A stretch of 64,000 nt of DNA from Paenibacillus sp. YYML68 (lineage in GTDB: Bacteria > Bacillota > Bacilli > Paenibacillales > NBRC-103111): positions 4,406,501-4,470,500 of the forward strand of contig NZ_BQYI01000001.1 of the NCBI RefSeq assembly GCF_027923405.1. The letters are read 5' to 3'. Made by a program: the position numbers and the translations under genes. Numbering within the stretch: the stretch's first letter is position 1; each line of letters begins with the position of its first letter. The notes under the pieces were generated by a model. It had not been told where the DNA came from, did not search any database, and worked only from the letters and a program-made list of their open reading frames with translations. Below are positions 35,470 to 44,657 of this stretch, piece by piece.

Positions 35470-35979
35470 GTGAATGCAACACCAACCTCCGGTTATGAGC
35501 TGCCGGATCGTTATGAGAAGGACATGCTGCAATTAATGGCCCGCGACTCCCACTCCATGCATGTGTATTGGGAGATCGGGAACCGGAAGCGCTGGCTCTG
35601 CTCGCAGCATTTCCAATGCGATTACGGTACGCTGCCGAAGGCGTTGCGCGTCTACGATGTGACGAGCGTCTATTTCAACGGAAGCAATGCGAACAGCTAC
35701 TTCGATGTCAACGTTACGCCTGAAGCGAACAATTGGTACATCCATGGTCTTACACCAGGAGCTACGTATCTCGTCGATCTCGGTGTGTATTCGATCGAGC
35801 GACAATTCATTACGCTGCTTCGCTCCAATTGTGCAGCTACTGCACGTGACAGCGCTGCGCCATGGGGAGCTCCGCTTGTACCGGTGTTCGATGAAGCTGC
35901 TCACCCGATCGCCTTATTCCAGCGCTTGATGCCGCAGCACTTCGAGAACTTTAACGCTTACTCCAACTGTATGAAATGA
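35470..35979 (+). CDS. DUF4912 domain protein
   Basis: 169 aa. The N-terminal LPDRYEKDMLQLMARDSHSMHVYWEI and the PWGAPLVPVFDEA ending match the DUF4912 pattern. The domain looks like a beta-sandwich, and members often sit next to GH57 genes. The start is GTG, with GAGGGGG 8 nt upstream. Twelve bp separate it from the GH57-GT4 gene, so it is the first gene of that operon. A carbohydrate-binding or regulatory role for the neighbour is inference from context. Confidence 0.8.
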   Translation: MNATPTSGYELPDRYEKDMLQLMARDSHSMHVYWEIGNRKRWLCSQHFQCDYGTLPKALRVYDVTSVYFNGSNANSYFDVNVTPEANNWYIHGLTPGATYLVDLGVYSIERQFITLLRSNCAATARDSAAPWGAPLVPVFDEAAHPIALFQRLMPQHFENFNAYSNCMK

Positions 35980-35991
35980 GGTCACTCCAAT

Positions 35992-38916
35992 ATGATAAAC
36001 CGCATCAAGGCAAAACCCGAGGTTAAAGGCTATCTCTCCCTGGTCCTACACGCTCATCTCCCTTACATCCGCCATGCGGACCGGGATGACTACATGGAGG
36101 AGCGCTGGTTCTACGAGGCGATGACCGAGACGTACCTGCCGCTCATCGACGTGTTCGATCGACTCACGAATGACGGCGTTGACTTCCGCATTACGATGTC
36201 CCTTACGCCTACACTGCTCTCCCTGATGGCGGACCGGCTCATGCAGGAGCGATATGCCGCCCATCTCGCCAAGCTGATCGAGCTGGCGGAACGGGAGATC
36301 GATCGCCTGGAGCAGGACCAGGGCCTGCAGCCGCTTGCCCGTATGTATGCGCAGCGGTTCCGTGAGCTGAAGGCGATCTACGAGTCGAGCGGCCGCAATC
36401 TCATTACCCGCTTCCGTCATTACCAGGACCTCGGCAAGCTCGAGATCGTCACCAGCGCGGCGACACACGGCTTCCTGCCGCTGATGAGGACGGAAGAAGC
36501 GATCACCGCTCAGATTAAGACGGCGGTGCGCCATTACGAGAAGCATCTGGGACGTTCGCCGCGGGGCATCTGGCTGCCGGAGTGCGGCTACACGCCAGGA
36601 GTGGACCGCATCTTGAAGTCATGCGGCCTGCAATACTTTTTCGCCGATTCGAAGGCAGTTGCCTATGCGTCACCGCGGCCGAACCGCGAGCTGCTCGCCC
36701 CGCTCATGACGCCGTATGGCGTCACCGCCTTCCCGCGCGATCCGGAGTCGTCCCAGCAAGTGTGGAGCTCGGAGAACGGTTATCCGGGCGATTACAACTA
36801 CCGCGAATATTACCGCGACATCGGCTGGGATCTCGGCTGGGGCAGCGCAGAGGAGTGGGAATATATTCGCCCATATGTACTGCCGACGAACGAGCGCGTC
36901 AATACAGGCATCAAGTATTACCGGATTACGGGTAAGGGTAAGCACCGCGAGCCGTATAATCCCGAGTGGGCTCGCGAGCGGGCGGCTGAGCATGCGGGCA
37001 ATTTCATGTTCAACCGCCAGAAGCAGGCAGAGCATTGGGATGCGCATCTAGACCGCAAGCCGATTATCGTGTCGCCGTATGACGCCGAGCTGTTCGGACA
37101 TTGGTGGTACGAAGGACCGTTATGGATCGAGATGCTGTGCCGCAAAATTTTTCACGATCAGCACGAGCTGCAAATGATTACGCCTTCTGAATATTTAAAC
37201 GAATATCCGATCGCCGACACAGGCAAGCTGAACGAATCGAGCTGGGGACGGAACGGCTCGGCGGAGGTATGGCTGCAGGGCGACAACGACTGGATCTATC
37301 GCCATCTGCACGAGGCGGAAGGACGCATGGTGCAGCTCGCAACGCGGCACGAGCATCTGGAGAGTCGTCCGCGGCTGTCTGCCTCGCTGCTCAAGCGCGC
37401 CTTGAATCAGGCGGCCCGCGAGCTGATGCTGGCGCAAAGCAGCGACTGGGCGTTCATCATGGACTCGAAGACGGTCGTCGATTACGCGTGCAAGCGAACG
37501 AAGAACCATCTAGGCTGCTTCCGCGCGCTGTGCAGCCAGATCGAGGATGGATATGTGGATGAGGCGTTCGTCGCCGAGCTGGAGGAGAAGGACAATATAT
37601 TCCCGGACATCGATTACCGCGACTACGCGAGCATCTACCGAACGGCTCCTGTTGAGCTGATCCGCGATGAGGCGACATGGCGCACCGTTCTGCAGGAGAC
37701 GAAGGATCGCGCCAACGTGTTCCTGCTCGCCTGGGAGTATCCGCCCAAGTACGTCGGCGGCCTGTCCCGCGCCGTATGCGATCTGGCGGAGGCGATGGCC
37801 GCACAGGGCGAGATCGTGCACGTCGTGACGAGCTCGCACTACGGCGCTCCGGCCTTCGAGAAGCGCAATGGCGTGTACGTCCACCGCGTGACACCGCTGT
37901 ACTCGGCGGAGACGGACTTCTACCACTGGACGTTCGAGATGAACCTTGCGATGATCGACCACCTCGTGCAGTGGAAGGAGCATGGCGGCCGCATCGACCT
38001 GCTGCATGCGCACGACTGGATGGTGTATCACACGCTGCGCGAGATCAAGCTGAGCTACGGCATTCCTGCTGTCTGCACGATTCACGCCACAGAGTGGGGA
38101 CGCAATCAGGGACGACTTAGCACCGAGCTATCCCGTAACATCCATCGGCTCGAGACTGGCCTCGCATACGATGCCGAGCAGGTGTTCGTGTGCAGTCAGG
38201 CGATGAAGCATGAGATTCAGCAGCTGTTCCATAAGGAGGAGTCGAAGGTGCTCGTCTTCCCGAACGGTGTGAAGCGCGCCGATGCGATGGAAGCGGCCAC
38301 CTCGTGCCACAACCGTGATGCCGCCAAGCGGGAGCTTGGGGTCGAGCACGAGCACGTGCTCTATTTCGTCGGACGACTGGTTCATGAGAAAGGTGTGCAG
38401 ACGCTCATCCATGCGATGCCAGGCATACTGAGCCGGGTGCCTAATACGGTGCTGTACATCAGCGGAGCAGGCCCGATGGAGAATGAGCTGAAGCAGCTGG
38501 CCGCTCATCTGGGCGACCGCGTCCGGTTCACAGGCTTCGCTCATAAGGAGCAGAAGCATACGCACTACTGCGCCGCAGACGTCTGCGTCATCCCGAGCCT
38601 GTACGAGCCATTCGGCATCGTCGCGCTGGAGGCGATGATGTATCAGCGTCCGCTCGTCCTGTCGGACACCGGCGGACTCGCCGAGATGATCGAGCACGGT
38701 GTAGACGGCTACAAGGCGCTGCCTGGGCATGTCGACTCGCTCGTCTACCATGTGACCGACCTGCTGCTGCAGCCACAGTTCGGACGCCAGATGGCGGAGC
38801 GAGCCTTCGCCAAGCTCGAGCAGCGCTACATCTGGGAGCAGCTCGTGAACAGCATCCGGGAGCAATACCGCAAGTTCACGCATGAGCTGCTGCCCGCAGC
38901 ACCTGTCAAGCCCTAG
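35992..38916 (+). CDS. GH57 alpha-glucan enzyme fused to GT4 glycosyltransferase
   Basis: 974 aa, two enzymes in one chain. Residues 10-560 are a GH57 domain (GYLSLVLHAHLPYIRH) with nucleophile Glu197 in WLPECGY and acid/base Asp364 in SPYDAELFGHWW, plus the DUF1957 region (NESSWGRNGSAEVWLQGDNDWIYRHLHEAE), as in GH57 branching enzymes. Residues 575-974 are a GT-B glycosyltransferase of family 4 (WEYPPKYVGGLSRAVCDLAEAM) with the EPFGIVALE E-x7-E motif at 872-880, as in glycogen-synthase-like enzymes. The fusion suggests coupled chain extension and branching of an alpha-glucan in the cytoplasm; donor and product are unknown. No frame break is seen at the junction, so it is a real fusion in this sequence. 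Confidence 0.9.
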   Translation: MINRIKAKPEVKGYLSLVLHAHLPYIRHADRDDYMEERWFYEAMTETYLPLIDVFDRLTNDGVDFRITMSLTPTLLSLMADRLMQERYAAHLAKLIELAEREIDRLEQDQGLQPLARMYAQRFRELKAIYESSGRNLITRFRHYQDLGKLEIVTSAATHGFLPLMRTEEAITAQIKTAVRHYEKHLGRSPRGIWLPECGYTPGVDRILKSCGLQYFFADSKAVAYASPRPNRELLAPLMTPYGVTAFPRDPESSQQVWSSENGYPGDYNYREYYRDIGWDLGWGSAEEWEYIRPYVLPTNERVNTGIKYYRITGKGKHREPYNPEWARERAAEHAGNFMFNRQKQAEHWDAHLDRKPIIVSPYDAELFGHWWYEGPLWIEMLCRKIFHDQHELQMITPSEYLNEYPIADTGKLNESSWGRNGSAEVWLQGDNDWIYRHLHEAEGRMVQLATRHEHLESRPRLSASLLKRALNQAARELMLAQSSDWAFIMDSKTVVDYACKRTKNHLGCFRALCSQIEDGYVDEAFVAELEEKDNIFPDIDYRDYASIYRTAPVELIRDEATWRTVLQETKDRANVFLLAWEYPPKYVGGLSRAVCDLAEAMAAQGEIVHVVTSSHYGAPAFEKRNGVYVHRVTPLYSAETDFYHWTFEMNLAMIDHLVQWKEHGGRIDLLHAHDWMVYHTLREIKLSYGIPAVCTIHATEWGRNQGRLSTELSRNIHRLETGLAYDAEQVFVCSQAMKHEIQQLFHKEESKVLVFPNGVKRADAMEAATSCHNRDAAKRELGVEHEHVLYFVGRLVHEKGVQTLIHAMPGILSRVPNTVLYISGAGPMENELKQLAAHLGDRVRFTGFAHKEQKHTHYCAADVCVIPSLYEPFGIVALEAMMYQRPLVLSDTGGLAEMIEHGVDGYKALPGHVDSLVYHVTDLLLQPQFGRQMAERAFAKLEQRYIWEQLVNSIREQYRKFTHELLPAAPVKP

Positions 38917-39119
38917 GCGGCTTGACAGCGCCTGGTCCACTCGCCACCCGCGCCGAGTGGGCCGAGCGCTTCGGCCAGCGGCCGGATCCATTCTAAATAG
39001 CACCCTGGGCACATACAATGAACCATAACCAAGTCAGTCTGTACCGGTAAGCCCTTCGCCTACCAGAGTCGGACTACAGCTTATTGGACATCCCACAGAG
39101 CGAGAGGAGAGATGAACGG

Positions 39120-39329
39120 ATGAAGCTGATCCCGATTGGCTCCAAGCAGATCCAGTACGTGCAGTACGACGACGAAGCGTCACAGATGCATATTCAGTAT
39201 TACACGGGGCAAACGCATACGTGCACGAATATTGCACCCGACCAGTACAACATGCTGCTGCAATCTCCGAACCGGTACGACCTTATTATGAAAATGGCAG
39301 CTAGGCCTAACTTCCCTCCTCAAGCCTGA
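39120..39329 (+). CDS. KTSC domain protein
   Basis: 69 aa from the ATG at 39120, which has AGAGGAG upstream; twelve earlier in-frame residues are excluded. The sequence IGSKQIQYVQYDDEASQMHIQYYTGQTHTCTNIAPDQYNMLLQS follows the KTSC pattern (small beta protein, a Ser/Ile start, VPxxxYxxLL). The function of the domain is unknown; in some systems it pairs with lysyl-tRNA-synthetase-like or nuclease proteins. It has its own strong terminator and sits alone between the GH57-GT4 and GH15 genes. Confidence 0.75.
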   Translation: MKLIPIGSKQIQYVQYDDEASQMHIQYYTGQTHTCTNIAPDQYNMLLQSPNRYDLIMKMAARPNFPPQA

Positions 39330-39350
39330 CCGCTGCGGGAGTCCGATCCT

Positions 39351-39383
39351 AATCTCCCCAGCGTGCCGGGAGATTATTTTTTT
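39351..39383 (+). terminator. Terminator of the KTSC gene
   Basis: AATCTCCC (39351-39358) pairs with GGGAGATT (39368-39375) and is followed by ATTTTTTT. It ends the transcript before the GH15 gene. Confidence 0.9.
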
Positions 39384-39481
39384 GTCGCATAGCAATCGCT
39401 GTATATGGAAATAGTGGATGAGGGAACTATACCTTCGACAAATAATGTGGCTGCGAATCCGTTTTCATTCATTTTCACGGA

Positions 39482-39510
39482 TTGACCGGCTTGGCATAAA
39501 ACGGTATCTT
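39482..39510 (+). promoter_or_regulatory. Sigma-A promoter of the GH15 gene
   Basis: TTGACC (39482-39487) and TATCTT (39505-39510) with 17 bp between them, about 30 bp before the GH15 start and after the KTSC terminator. Confidence 0.6.
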
Positions 39511-39541
39511 AAAAAAGAAGGCATTCTGGATAAAGAAGGAT

Positions 39542-41518
39542 GTGGACGTTTTGCCTAGACATCTCGTTATCGGGAACGGTAAGTTTTTGATCAATTTGGA
39601 TCGCAACAACTACATGCGGGATCTGTATTATCCGTATGTGGGCCAATTAAACCATGTGGGCGGCTATCATTGCCGCGTAGGTCTATGGGTAGACGGAACG
39701 TTCTCATGGCTATCCGATCCGGATTGGAAGATTGAGCTCTCCTACGTGGAGGATTCACTGGTTACCGAGGTCCGGGCATCGCACTACCATTTGGGCATTA
39801 CGCTTTACATCAATGATGCCGTTCATCAGCGTGAGGATATTTATCTCAAGCGGGTTCGTGTTCACAATCATTGGGACAAGGTGCGCGAGGTGCGCATGTT
39901 CTTCCATCAGGATCTCGTAATCAATGAGACCGAGGTCGGCGATACAGCCGCCTACTACCCGCTCAACAACACGGTGTTCCATTACAAGAAGGACCGCTAC
40001 TTCATGTTCAACGGCTTGAGCGGCAGCGACGGTCTCTACCAGTATACGGCCGGGGTCAAGCGCTTCTATCATGCCGAGGGCACATGGCGCGATGCGGAGG
40101 ACGGCAACCTGTCCTGCAACGCGATCGCTCAAGGCTCCGTCGACAGCACGATTTCACTTCGCACGCACGTCGCTCCGAACGAGGATGGATTGATCTATTA
40201 CTGGATGACCGCGGGCAAGAATCTCGAGGAAGTGAAGAAGCTTGACGCCTACGTTAAGGAGAGCCACCCGGATAAGCTGCTTGAGCGTACGAAAATATAT
40301 TGGCAGCGCTGGGTTAACAAAAGCGAGCGCGACTACGGCAACCTGACAGATGCCTGCGTTCGCATGTATAAGCACAGCCTGCTCATGGTTCGCACACAGA
40401 CGGACGTGAACGGCGCCATCATCGCCGCTAACGACTCCGACATTATGCAATCGAACCGCGACCACTACAGCTACATGTGGCCTCGCGACGGCGCCTTGAT
40501 CGCCTATGCGATGTCGATGGCCGGCTACCAGGGCATGATTACACCGTTCTTCCATTTCTGCGCGAACGCCCTGTCGCCGGAAGGCTACCTGCACCATAAG
40601 TACAACCCGGACGGCACGGTGGGCTCCAGCTGGCACCCTTACTTGAACGGTGACAAGGTGCAGCTGCCGATTCAGGAGGACGAAACGGCGCTCGTCCTGT
40701 TCGCGATGTGGCAGGACTACACGCGCCACGAGGATATCGAGCTCGCGCAATCGCTGTACCGGAACCTGATTCGCCGCGCAGCACGCTTCATGTCGAGCTA
40801 CATCGAGCATGACCTGTCGCTGCCGAAGCCGAGCTACGATCTGTGGGAGGAGCGCTATGGCATCTTCACGTTCACCGCATCGGCTGTATACGGCGGCTTG
40901 ATCGCCGCGGCGAACTTCTGCAGCCTGTTCGGTGACGAGGAGCGCTCGAGCCGCTACCGCCATACAGCGGAGAAGATCAAGACTGGCATCCTGAAGCATC
41001 TGTATTGTGAAGAGGAGCAGCGCTTCGTGCGCGGCCTATATCTTGAGGATGGGGTATGGGTGAAGGACCGCACGTACGAGAGCAGCGTCTACGGCATCTT
41101 CGAATTCGGCGTCCTGCCAGCCGACGACCCGCGCGTCGCCAGCACGATGCTGAAGAACCGCGACCGCTTGACGATCAAGACCGACGTCGGCGGCATCGCT
41201 CGCTACTACCATGACTACTACTTCCAGCGCTCCTCGGATATCGAGAAGGTGCCGGGCAACCCTTGGATCATCTGTACCCTATGGATGGCCGAGTGGGAGA
41301 TCGAATACGCGAAGACACTCGCCGATCTCGAGTCGCCGCGCCGCACGCTCGAGTGGGTTGTCAAGCACGCAATGGAGAGCGGCGTCCTGTCCGAGCAGCT
41401 CGATCCGTTCACCGGCGATCCGGTATCGGTCGCACCGCTCACCTGGTCGCACGCCACTTATGTGCTGACCGTTGTGAAGTATACGGAGAAGTTCAAGAAG
41501 CTGCAGCAGCAGGCGTAA
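39542..41518 (+). CDS. Glycoside hydrolase family 15 (glucoamylase-like) protein
   Basis: 658 aa, no signal peptide, so cytoplasmic. An N-terminal beta-sandwich (HLVIGNGKFLINLDRNNYMRDLYYPYVGQLNHVGG) is followed by an (alpha/alpha)6 barrel. The barrel has YMWPRDGALIAYAM, the likely general acid Glu in LWEERYGIFTFTAS and the likely base in SEQLDPFTGDPVSVAPLTWSHA. GH15 enzymes release glucose from alpha-glucans or cleave trehalose. The annotated GTG start has AAGG only 2 nt away; a TTG three codons later (39551, MPRHLVIGNG) has about 10 nt spacing and is equally likely. The gene has its own promoter downstream of the GH57-GT4 gene; together they could build and degrade an internal alpha-glucan. 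Confidence 0.88.
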   Translation: MDVLPRHLVIGNGKFLINLDRNNYMRDLYYPYVGQLNHVGGYHCRVGLWVDGTFSWLSDPDWKIELSYVEDSLVTEVRASHYHLGITLYINDAVHQREDIYLKRVRVHNHWDKVREVRMFFHQDLVINETEVGDTAAYYPLNNTVFHYKKDRYFMFNGLSGSDGLYQYTAGVKRFYHAEGTWRDAEDGNLSCNAIAQGSVDSTISLRTHVAPNEDGLIYYWMTAGKNLEEVKKLDAYVKESHPDKLLERTKIYWQRWVNKSERDYGNLTDACVRMYKHSLLMVRTQTDVNGAIIAANDSDIMQSNRDHYSYMWPRDGALIAYAMSMAGYQGMITPFFHFCANALSPEGYLHHKYNPDGTVGSSWHPYLNGDKVQLPIQEDETALVLFAMWQDYTRHEDIELAQSLYRNLIRRAARFMSSYIEHDLSLPKPSYDLWEERYGIFTFTASAVYGGLIAAANFCSLFGDEERSSRYRHTAEKIKTGILKHLYCEEEQRFVRGLYLEDGVWVKDRTYESSVYGIFEFGVLPADDPRVASTMLKNRDRLTIKTDVGGIARYYHDYYFQRSSDIEKVPGNPWIICTLWMAEWEIEYAKTLADLESPRRTLEWVVKHAMESGVLSEQLDPFTGDPVSVAPLTWSHATYVLTVVKYTEKFKKLQQQA

Positions 41519-41609
41519 GGCTTCATTCGACACCTATTTCGACAGATGGCGGCTGCAAGTGCTGCTATAAGCGTATATGCCGAGCGTATGCTAGCAAGAC
41601 GAGATATAG

Positions 41610-41640
41610 AACAGGCCCATGCGGTGAGCATGGGCCTGTT
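41610..41640. terminator. Hairpin between convergent GH15 and lyase genes
   Basis: AACAGGCCCATGC (41610-41622) and GCATGGGCCTGTT (41628-41640) form a perfect 13-bp stem with a 5-nt loop. There is no T-run; it is placed between convergent genes, as expected for a two-way terminator. Confidence 0.55.
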
Positions 41641-41716
41641 ACGTATGCTCGGGGCAATAACAGTCGGTATTGACCGAACCATCGATTAAGCCCCTGCCTG
41701 TAAGCGTGGGGAGTCC

Positions 41717-43735
41717 TTACAAATCTTCCCCTATTTCAAACAAATGCTCCTTGACTTCCCCATCCTCACAAGTAAGCACAACCTTTACTTGCCGATCATC
41801 TTTCGTTTCAATTGTTGCACCTACTATATAAGGTCGATGTCCTTCGTATGCTTCAACCACATTCACATATAGTACATCATTTGCAGATTCGACTCGATTA
41901 AATAAATATGACAGTTCATTCACTGACGGATTATCTGGTCCCTTACCATAAATGAGCGTGTTCTCTTTGCTGCAAAAACTAAAAAGACTCAGTGTACAAC
42001 GGCTACAGCTCCATCTCGTATGCCAAGTTCCATTCGGCTTATGACGCTGTAGCTGTTGAATATATGTTAACGGTTTACGTGTATCGAGCGCTTGGAGCTC
42101 TTCACTAGGCGTCACATTAGACTCAACCATCCGTTCCCCGCGGCTATGAAGAATCCAATCCACCGTCTGACCGCCAGCATTCTTAACAAGAAATGCTTCC
42201 ACGAAATATTTGTCATGCCAGATAATTAATCGTCTCATCTGAATGCCAGCGTAAATAGACTCCTCCCATTCAACCCTCGTCAATGAATCAATACCAGAAA
42301 ATGATCCATCCCAAACTGCTTCTACTTCGATTAGCTTATAATCATGCTGTTGGAGGTATCTGACCGTCCTCCCATTTGCCGGCGGTTGGTTCGAACCTTG
42401 AATAGCTACCGTATTGTGGGTCGCGGTATTTTTATAATAGTCATAATGTAGCGGTGCCCCATATCCTGTCGTTCCTAAATCCGGGGCGATCTCATCGCCG
42501 AATGCTGAAAAGTGAATGCCTAACTTATCGTAATGGTCATGCTCTCCGCCATACTTCCCATGCTTGATTAGCAAGTACTTTTGACCTGAGCCTCTAAATA
42601 CAGTAAAGCCGGATGCATCATTGTCATGATAGTCTCTTAGTACATACTCAGGCGTCTCCGGTATATTCTCCACACCATATAAGAAGGCATCGATGTTATT
42701 TCGTTCGTGCGTCTGATAATACTGGTCGAGTAACCAGGCGTATTCCCAGTCTCCATATACCGCGAATGCAAATTCATAAAACTCCGGTAAATGATCATTT
42801 AGAATGTTTCCAACACCATCTCCAACCTTAGGCAAACTTAAGTCGGACTGCAAAAGTTGAATCGGCATACTAAGCATTTTTCTATATTCAGGACGCTGAA
42901 GCAAACCATAAGGGGTATGCCTAGCGAATTTTTCATATACCATAAATGCCTCTAGAGCAAAAAAATGGTAATGGAATGTTCCTTCAAACCAGAAATCATC
43001 ATGCAGTACGCCATGTTCCAGCTGATACACAAGCCCATACTTCGAGTGAAGCGCATAGTCCACATAATCCGATCTGTTTAACAATATACCCAGAATGCCA
43101 AGACCCCCGCCAACAAGCACTTCATGGTTATGAATTTGATCCATCCTGTACGTCTTTAATACCTCCGCACATACAGTAAAAAGATCTTTCTCAATGAATA
43201 ATTGTTGTTCTTCTGATAAGGTCTCCTTAATGATGTCATATCCCATTGCTAAACTGCGGATCCACATTGCTTCGCATAACGTTTGGGAATTAGCCTTACC
43301 CGGATTATTGTACGGAATTCCGCCATGGATCTCATAGCTTGGATAATAGCGCGCATATTGCACCAAAATGTCTTCAGCTTTATCCCTGAATGTTTCTGTA
43401 CCGGTCAGCAGCCATAATAATGCTAAATCATAGCAACCATCTGCGTTCAGACCATTAACGTGTCTCCACCAGCCTCCGTCAAACGGTTCTCCTAGATGCA
43501 CATCTGTACATAACGAACACCTGTGCTGCTCGCCTTCAGCATAAGTGAATTCTAATGGAACGGAGTGAATCGGACAATAATAATAGAGGCCCCAGGTAGC
43601 AAGCGCTGTTACGGGAACTTTAAGGTCATGTTGTAGTAATGGCTCAACACGATCTAGTAGTTTGTCAATGATAGCTCCGTTTCTAAGAGCTTTGTGACGG
43701 AGTCCGGTCACTTCCAGCTCTGTAAATTGGATCAT
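41717..43735 (-). CDS. Heparinase II/III-like polysaccharide lyase
   Basis: 672 aa from the ATG at 43735, chosen because AAGGAG sits about 8 nt upstream; an ATG six codons earlier lacks a good site. An N-terminal (alpha/alpha) toroid (YPSYEIHGGIPYNNPGKANSQTLCEAMWIRSLAMGYDII, IHNHEVLVGGGLGILG) is followed by the heparinase II/III beta-sandwich with GEHDHYDKLGIHFSAFGDEIAPDLGTTGYG and HNTVAIQG. There is no signal peptide, so it probably acts inside the cell on imported oligosaccharides. Such lyases cleave uronic-acid glycans by beta-elimination. The PL family (for example 12, 15, 21 or 33) and the exact glycan cannot be told. It is the last gene of the MalEFG-like importer operon. Confidence 0.83.
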   Translation of the reverse strand: MIQFTELEVTGLRHKALRNGAIIDKLLDRVEPLLQHDLKVPVTALATWGLYYYCPIHSVPLEFTYAEGEQHRCSLCTDVHLGEPFDGGWWRHVNGLNADGCYDLALLWLLTGTETFRDKAEDILVQYARYYPSYEIHGGIPYNNPGKANSQTLCEAMWIRSLAMGYDIIKETLSEEQQLFIEKDLFTVCAEVLKTYRMDQIHNHEVLVGGGLGILGILLNRSDYVDYALHSKYGLVYQLEHGVLHDDFWFEGTFHYHFFALEAFMVYEKFARHTPYGLLQRPEYRKMLSMPIQLLQSDLSLPKVGDGVGNILNDHLPEFYEFAFAVYGDWEYAWLLDQYYQTHERNNIDAFLYGVENIPETPEYVLRDYHDNDASGFTVFRGSGQKYLLIKHGKYGGEHDHYDKLGIHFSAFGDEIAPDLGTTGYGAPLHYDYYKNTATHNTVAIQGSNQPPANGRTVRYLQQHDYKLIEVEAVWDGSFSGIDSLTRVEWEESIYAGIQMRRLIIWHDKYFVEAFLVKNAGGQTVDWILHSRGERMVESNVTPSEELQALDTRKPLTYIQQLQRHKPNGTWHTRWSCSRCTLSLFSFCSKENTLIYGKGPDNPSVNELSYLFNRVESANDVLYVNVVEAYEGHRPYIVGATIETKDDRQVKVVLTCEDGEVKEHLFEIGEDL

Positions 43736-43759
43736 GCTGTCGCTCTCCTTCATTAGGTG

Positions 43760-44644
43760 TTAACCCTTAATTGAACCTGCAGACATCTGCATGAACGATT
43801 TATTAGCAAACATATAAACAACCAGAATTGGCAGAATGGATAAACATGCCCCCGCCAGCATCAAATGTGTCTGCTGCGCAGCCCCTAATGCACCGTACCT
43901 TAGGTTAGCCAGCCCTACGGTCAAAGGCTGAAGGTCCGGTTTACTCATCGTAAAGATTAGCGGTAAAATATATTCATTCCATCCATTTCTGAATACGAGC
44001 AGTCCGGCAACCCCTAACCCTGGTGCAAGCAATGGAAGAATGACTTGCCAATACAATCGGAAAAAACCGCAGCCGTCAATCATTGCGGCCTCATCAAGAT
44101 CTTTGGGAATAGAACGGTAAAAACCAATAAGTATAAAAAATGTCGTAGCATGCCCAGCGATTATAATAAGTATGACACTTAGTAGAGACTTGTTTAAACC
44201 GATTGCATTCATCATATCGAATTGTGGCCGTAACACCACAGCCCCGATCGAAATAAATAAGGTCGTGGATTGAATGAATACATACCATCGCTTACCGGGA
44301 AATTCGATACGATCAACGGCATAACCCGCCAGAGAAGCAACAAAGAGCGTACCTACTGTTGCAGCGCATGAAATGAATAAACTATTCCAAGTAAATCGAC
44401 TAAAGTTAGCACCATTCCAAGCTGCGACATAGTTGGACCATTGCCATGCTTCGGGCAGGAAGTTATCGCCGAGACTAATTTCAGCGTTACTTTTAAAAGA
44501 GCCTAAAATGGCCATAATAACTGGAAATACAGTGAATACAAGCATACAAAGCAAGAACACCCAAAGTAGAACAAAACCAATTGTCTTTTTGGCATGGATT
44601 CTAGCGACGCGTTCACGCGAAAGTGCAGCAGAGTGTACTGACAT
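43760..44644 (-). CDS. ABC sugar importer permease (MalG-type)
   Basis: 294 aa, six predicted TM helices. The EAA loop is DLDEAAMIDGCGFFRLYWQVILPLLAPGLG, and the CUT1-type C-terminus ends NKSFMQMSAGSIKG. It pairs with the MalF-type permease 13 bp upstream and the binding protein before that. No ATP-binding subunit gene is present, so a shared ATPase of the MsmX kind is expected. The lyase gene downstream suggests the substrate is a uronic-acid oligosaccharide (inference). Confidence 0.92.
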   Translation of the reverse strand: MSVHSAALSRERVARIHAKKTIGFVLLWVFLLCMLVFTVFPVIMAILGSFKSNAEISLGDNFLPEAWQWSNYVAAWNGANFSRFTWNSLFISCAATVGTLFVASLAGYAVDRIEFPGKRWYVFIQSTTLFISIGAVVLRPQFDMMNAIGLNKSLLSVILIIIAGHATTFFILIGFYRSIPKDLDEAAMIDGCGFFRLYWQVILPLLAPGLGVAGLLVFRNGWNEYILPLIFTMSKPDLQPLTVGLANLRYGALGAAQQTHLMLAGACLSILPILVVYMFANKSFMQMSAGSIKG

Positions 44645-44657
44645 GGCGGCCCTCCCA

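Noticed and set aside
41610..41640. 13-bp perfect hairpin considered as a small RNA or attachment site
   Set aside because: It lies between convergent genes and fits a terminator better; no promoter or duplicate copy was seen.
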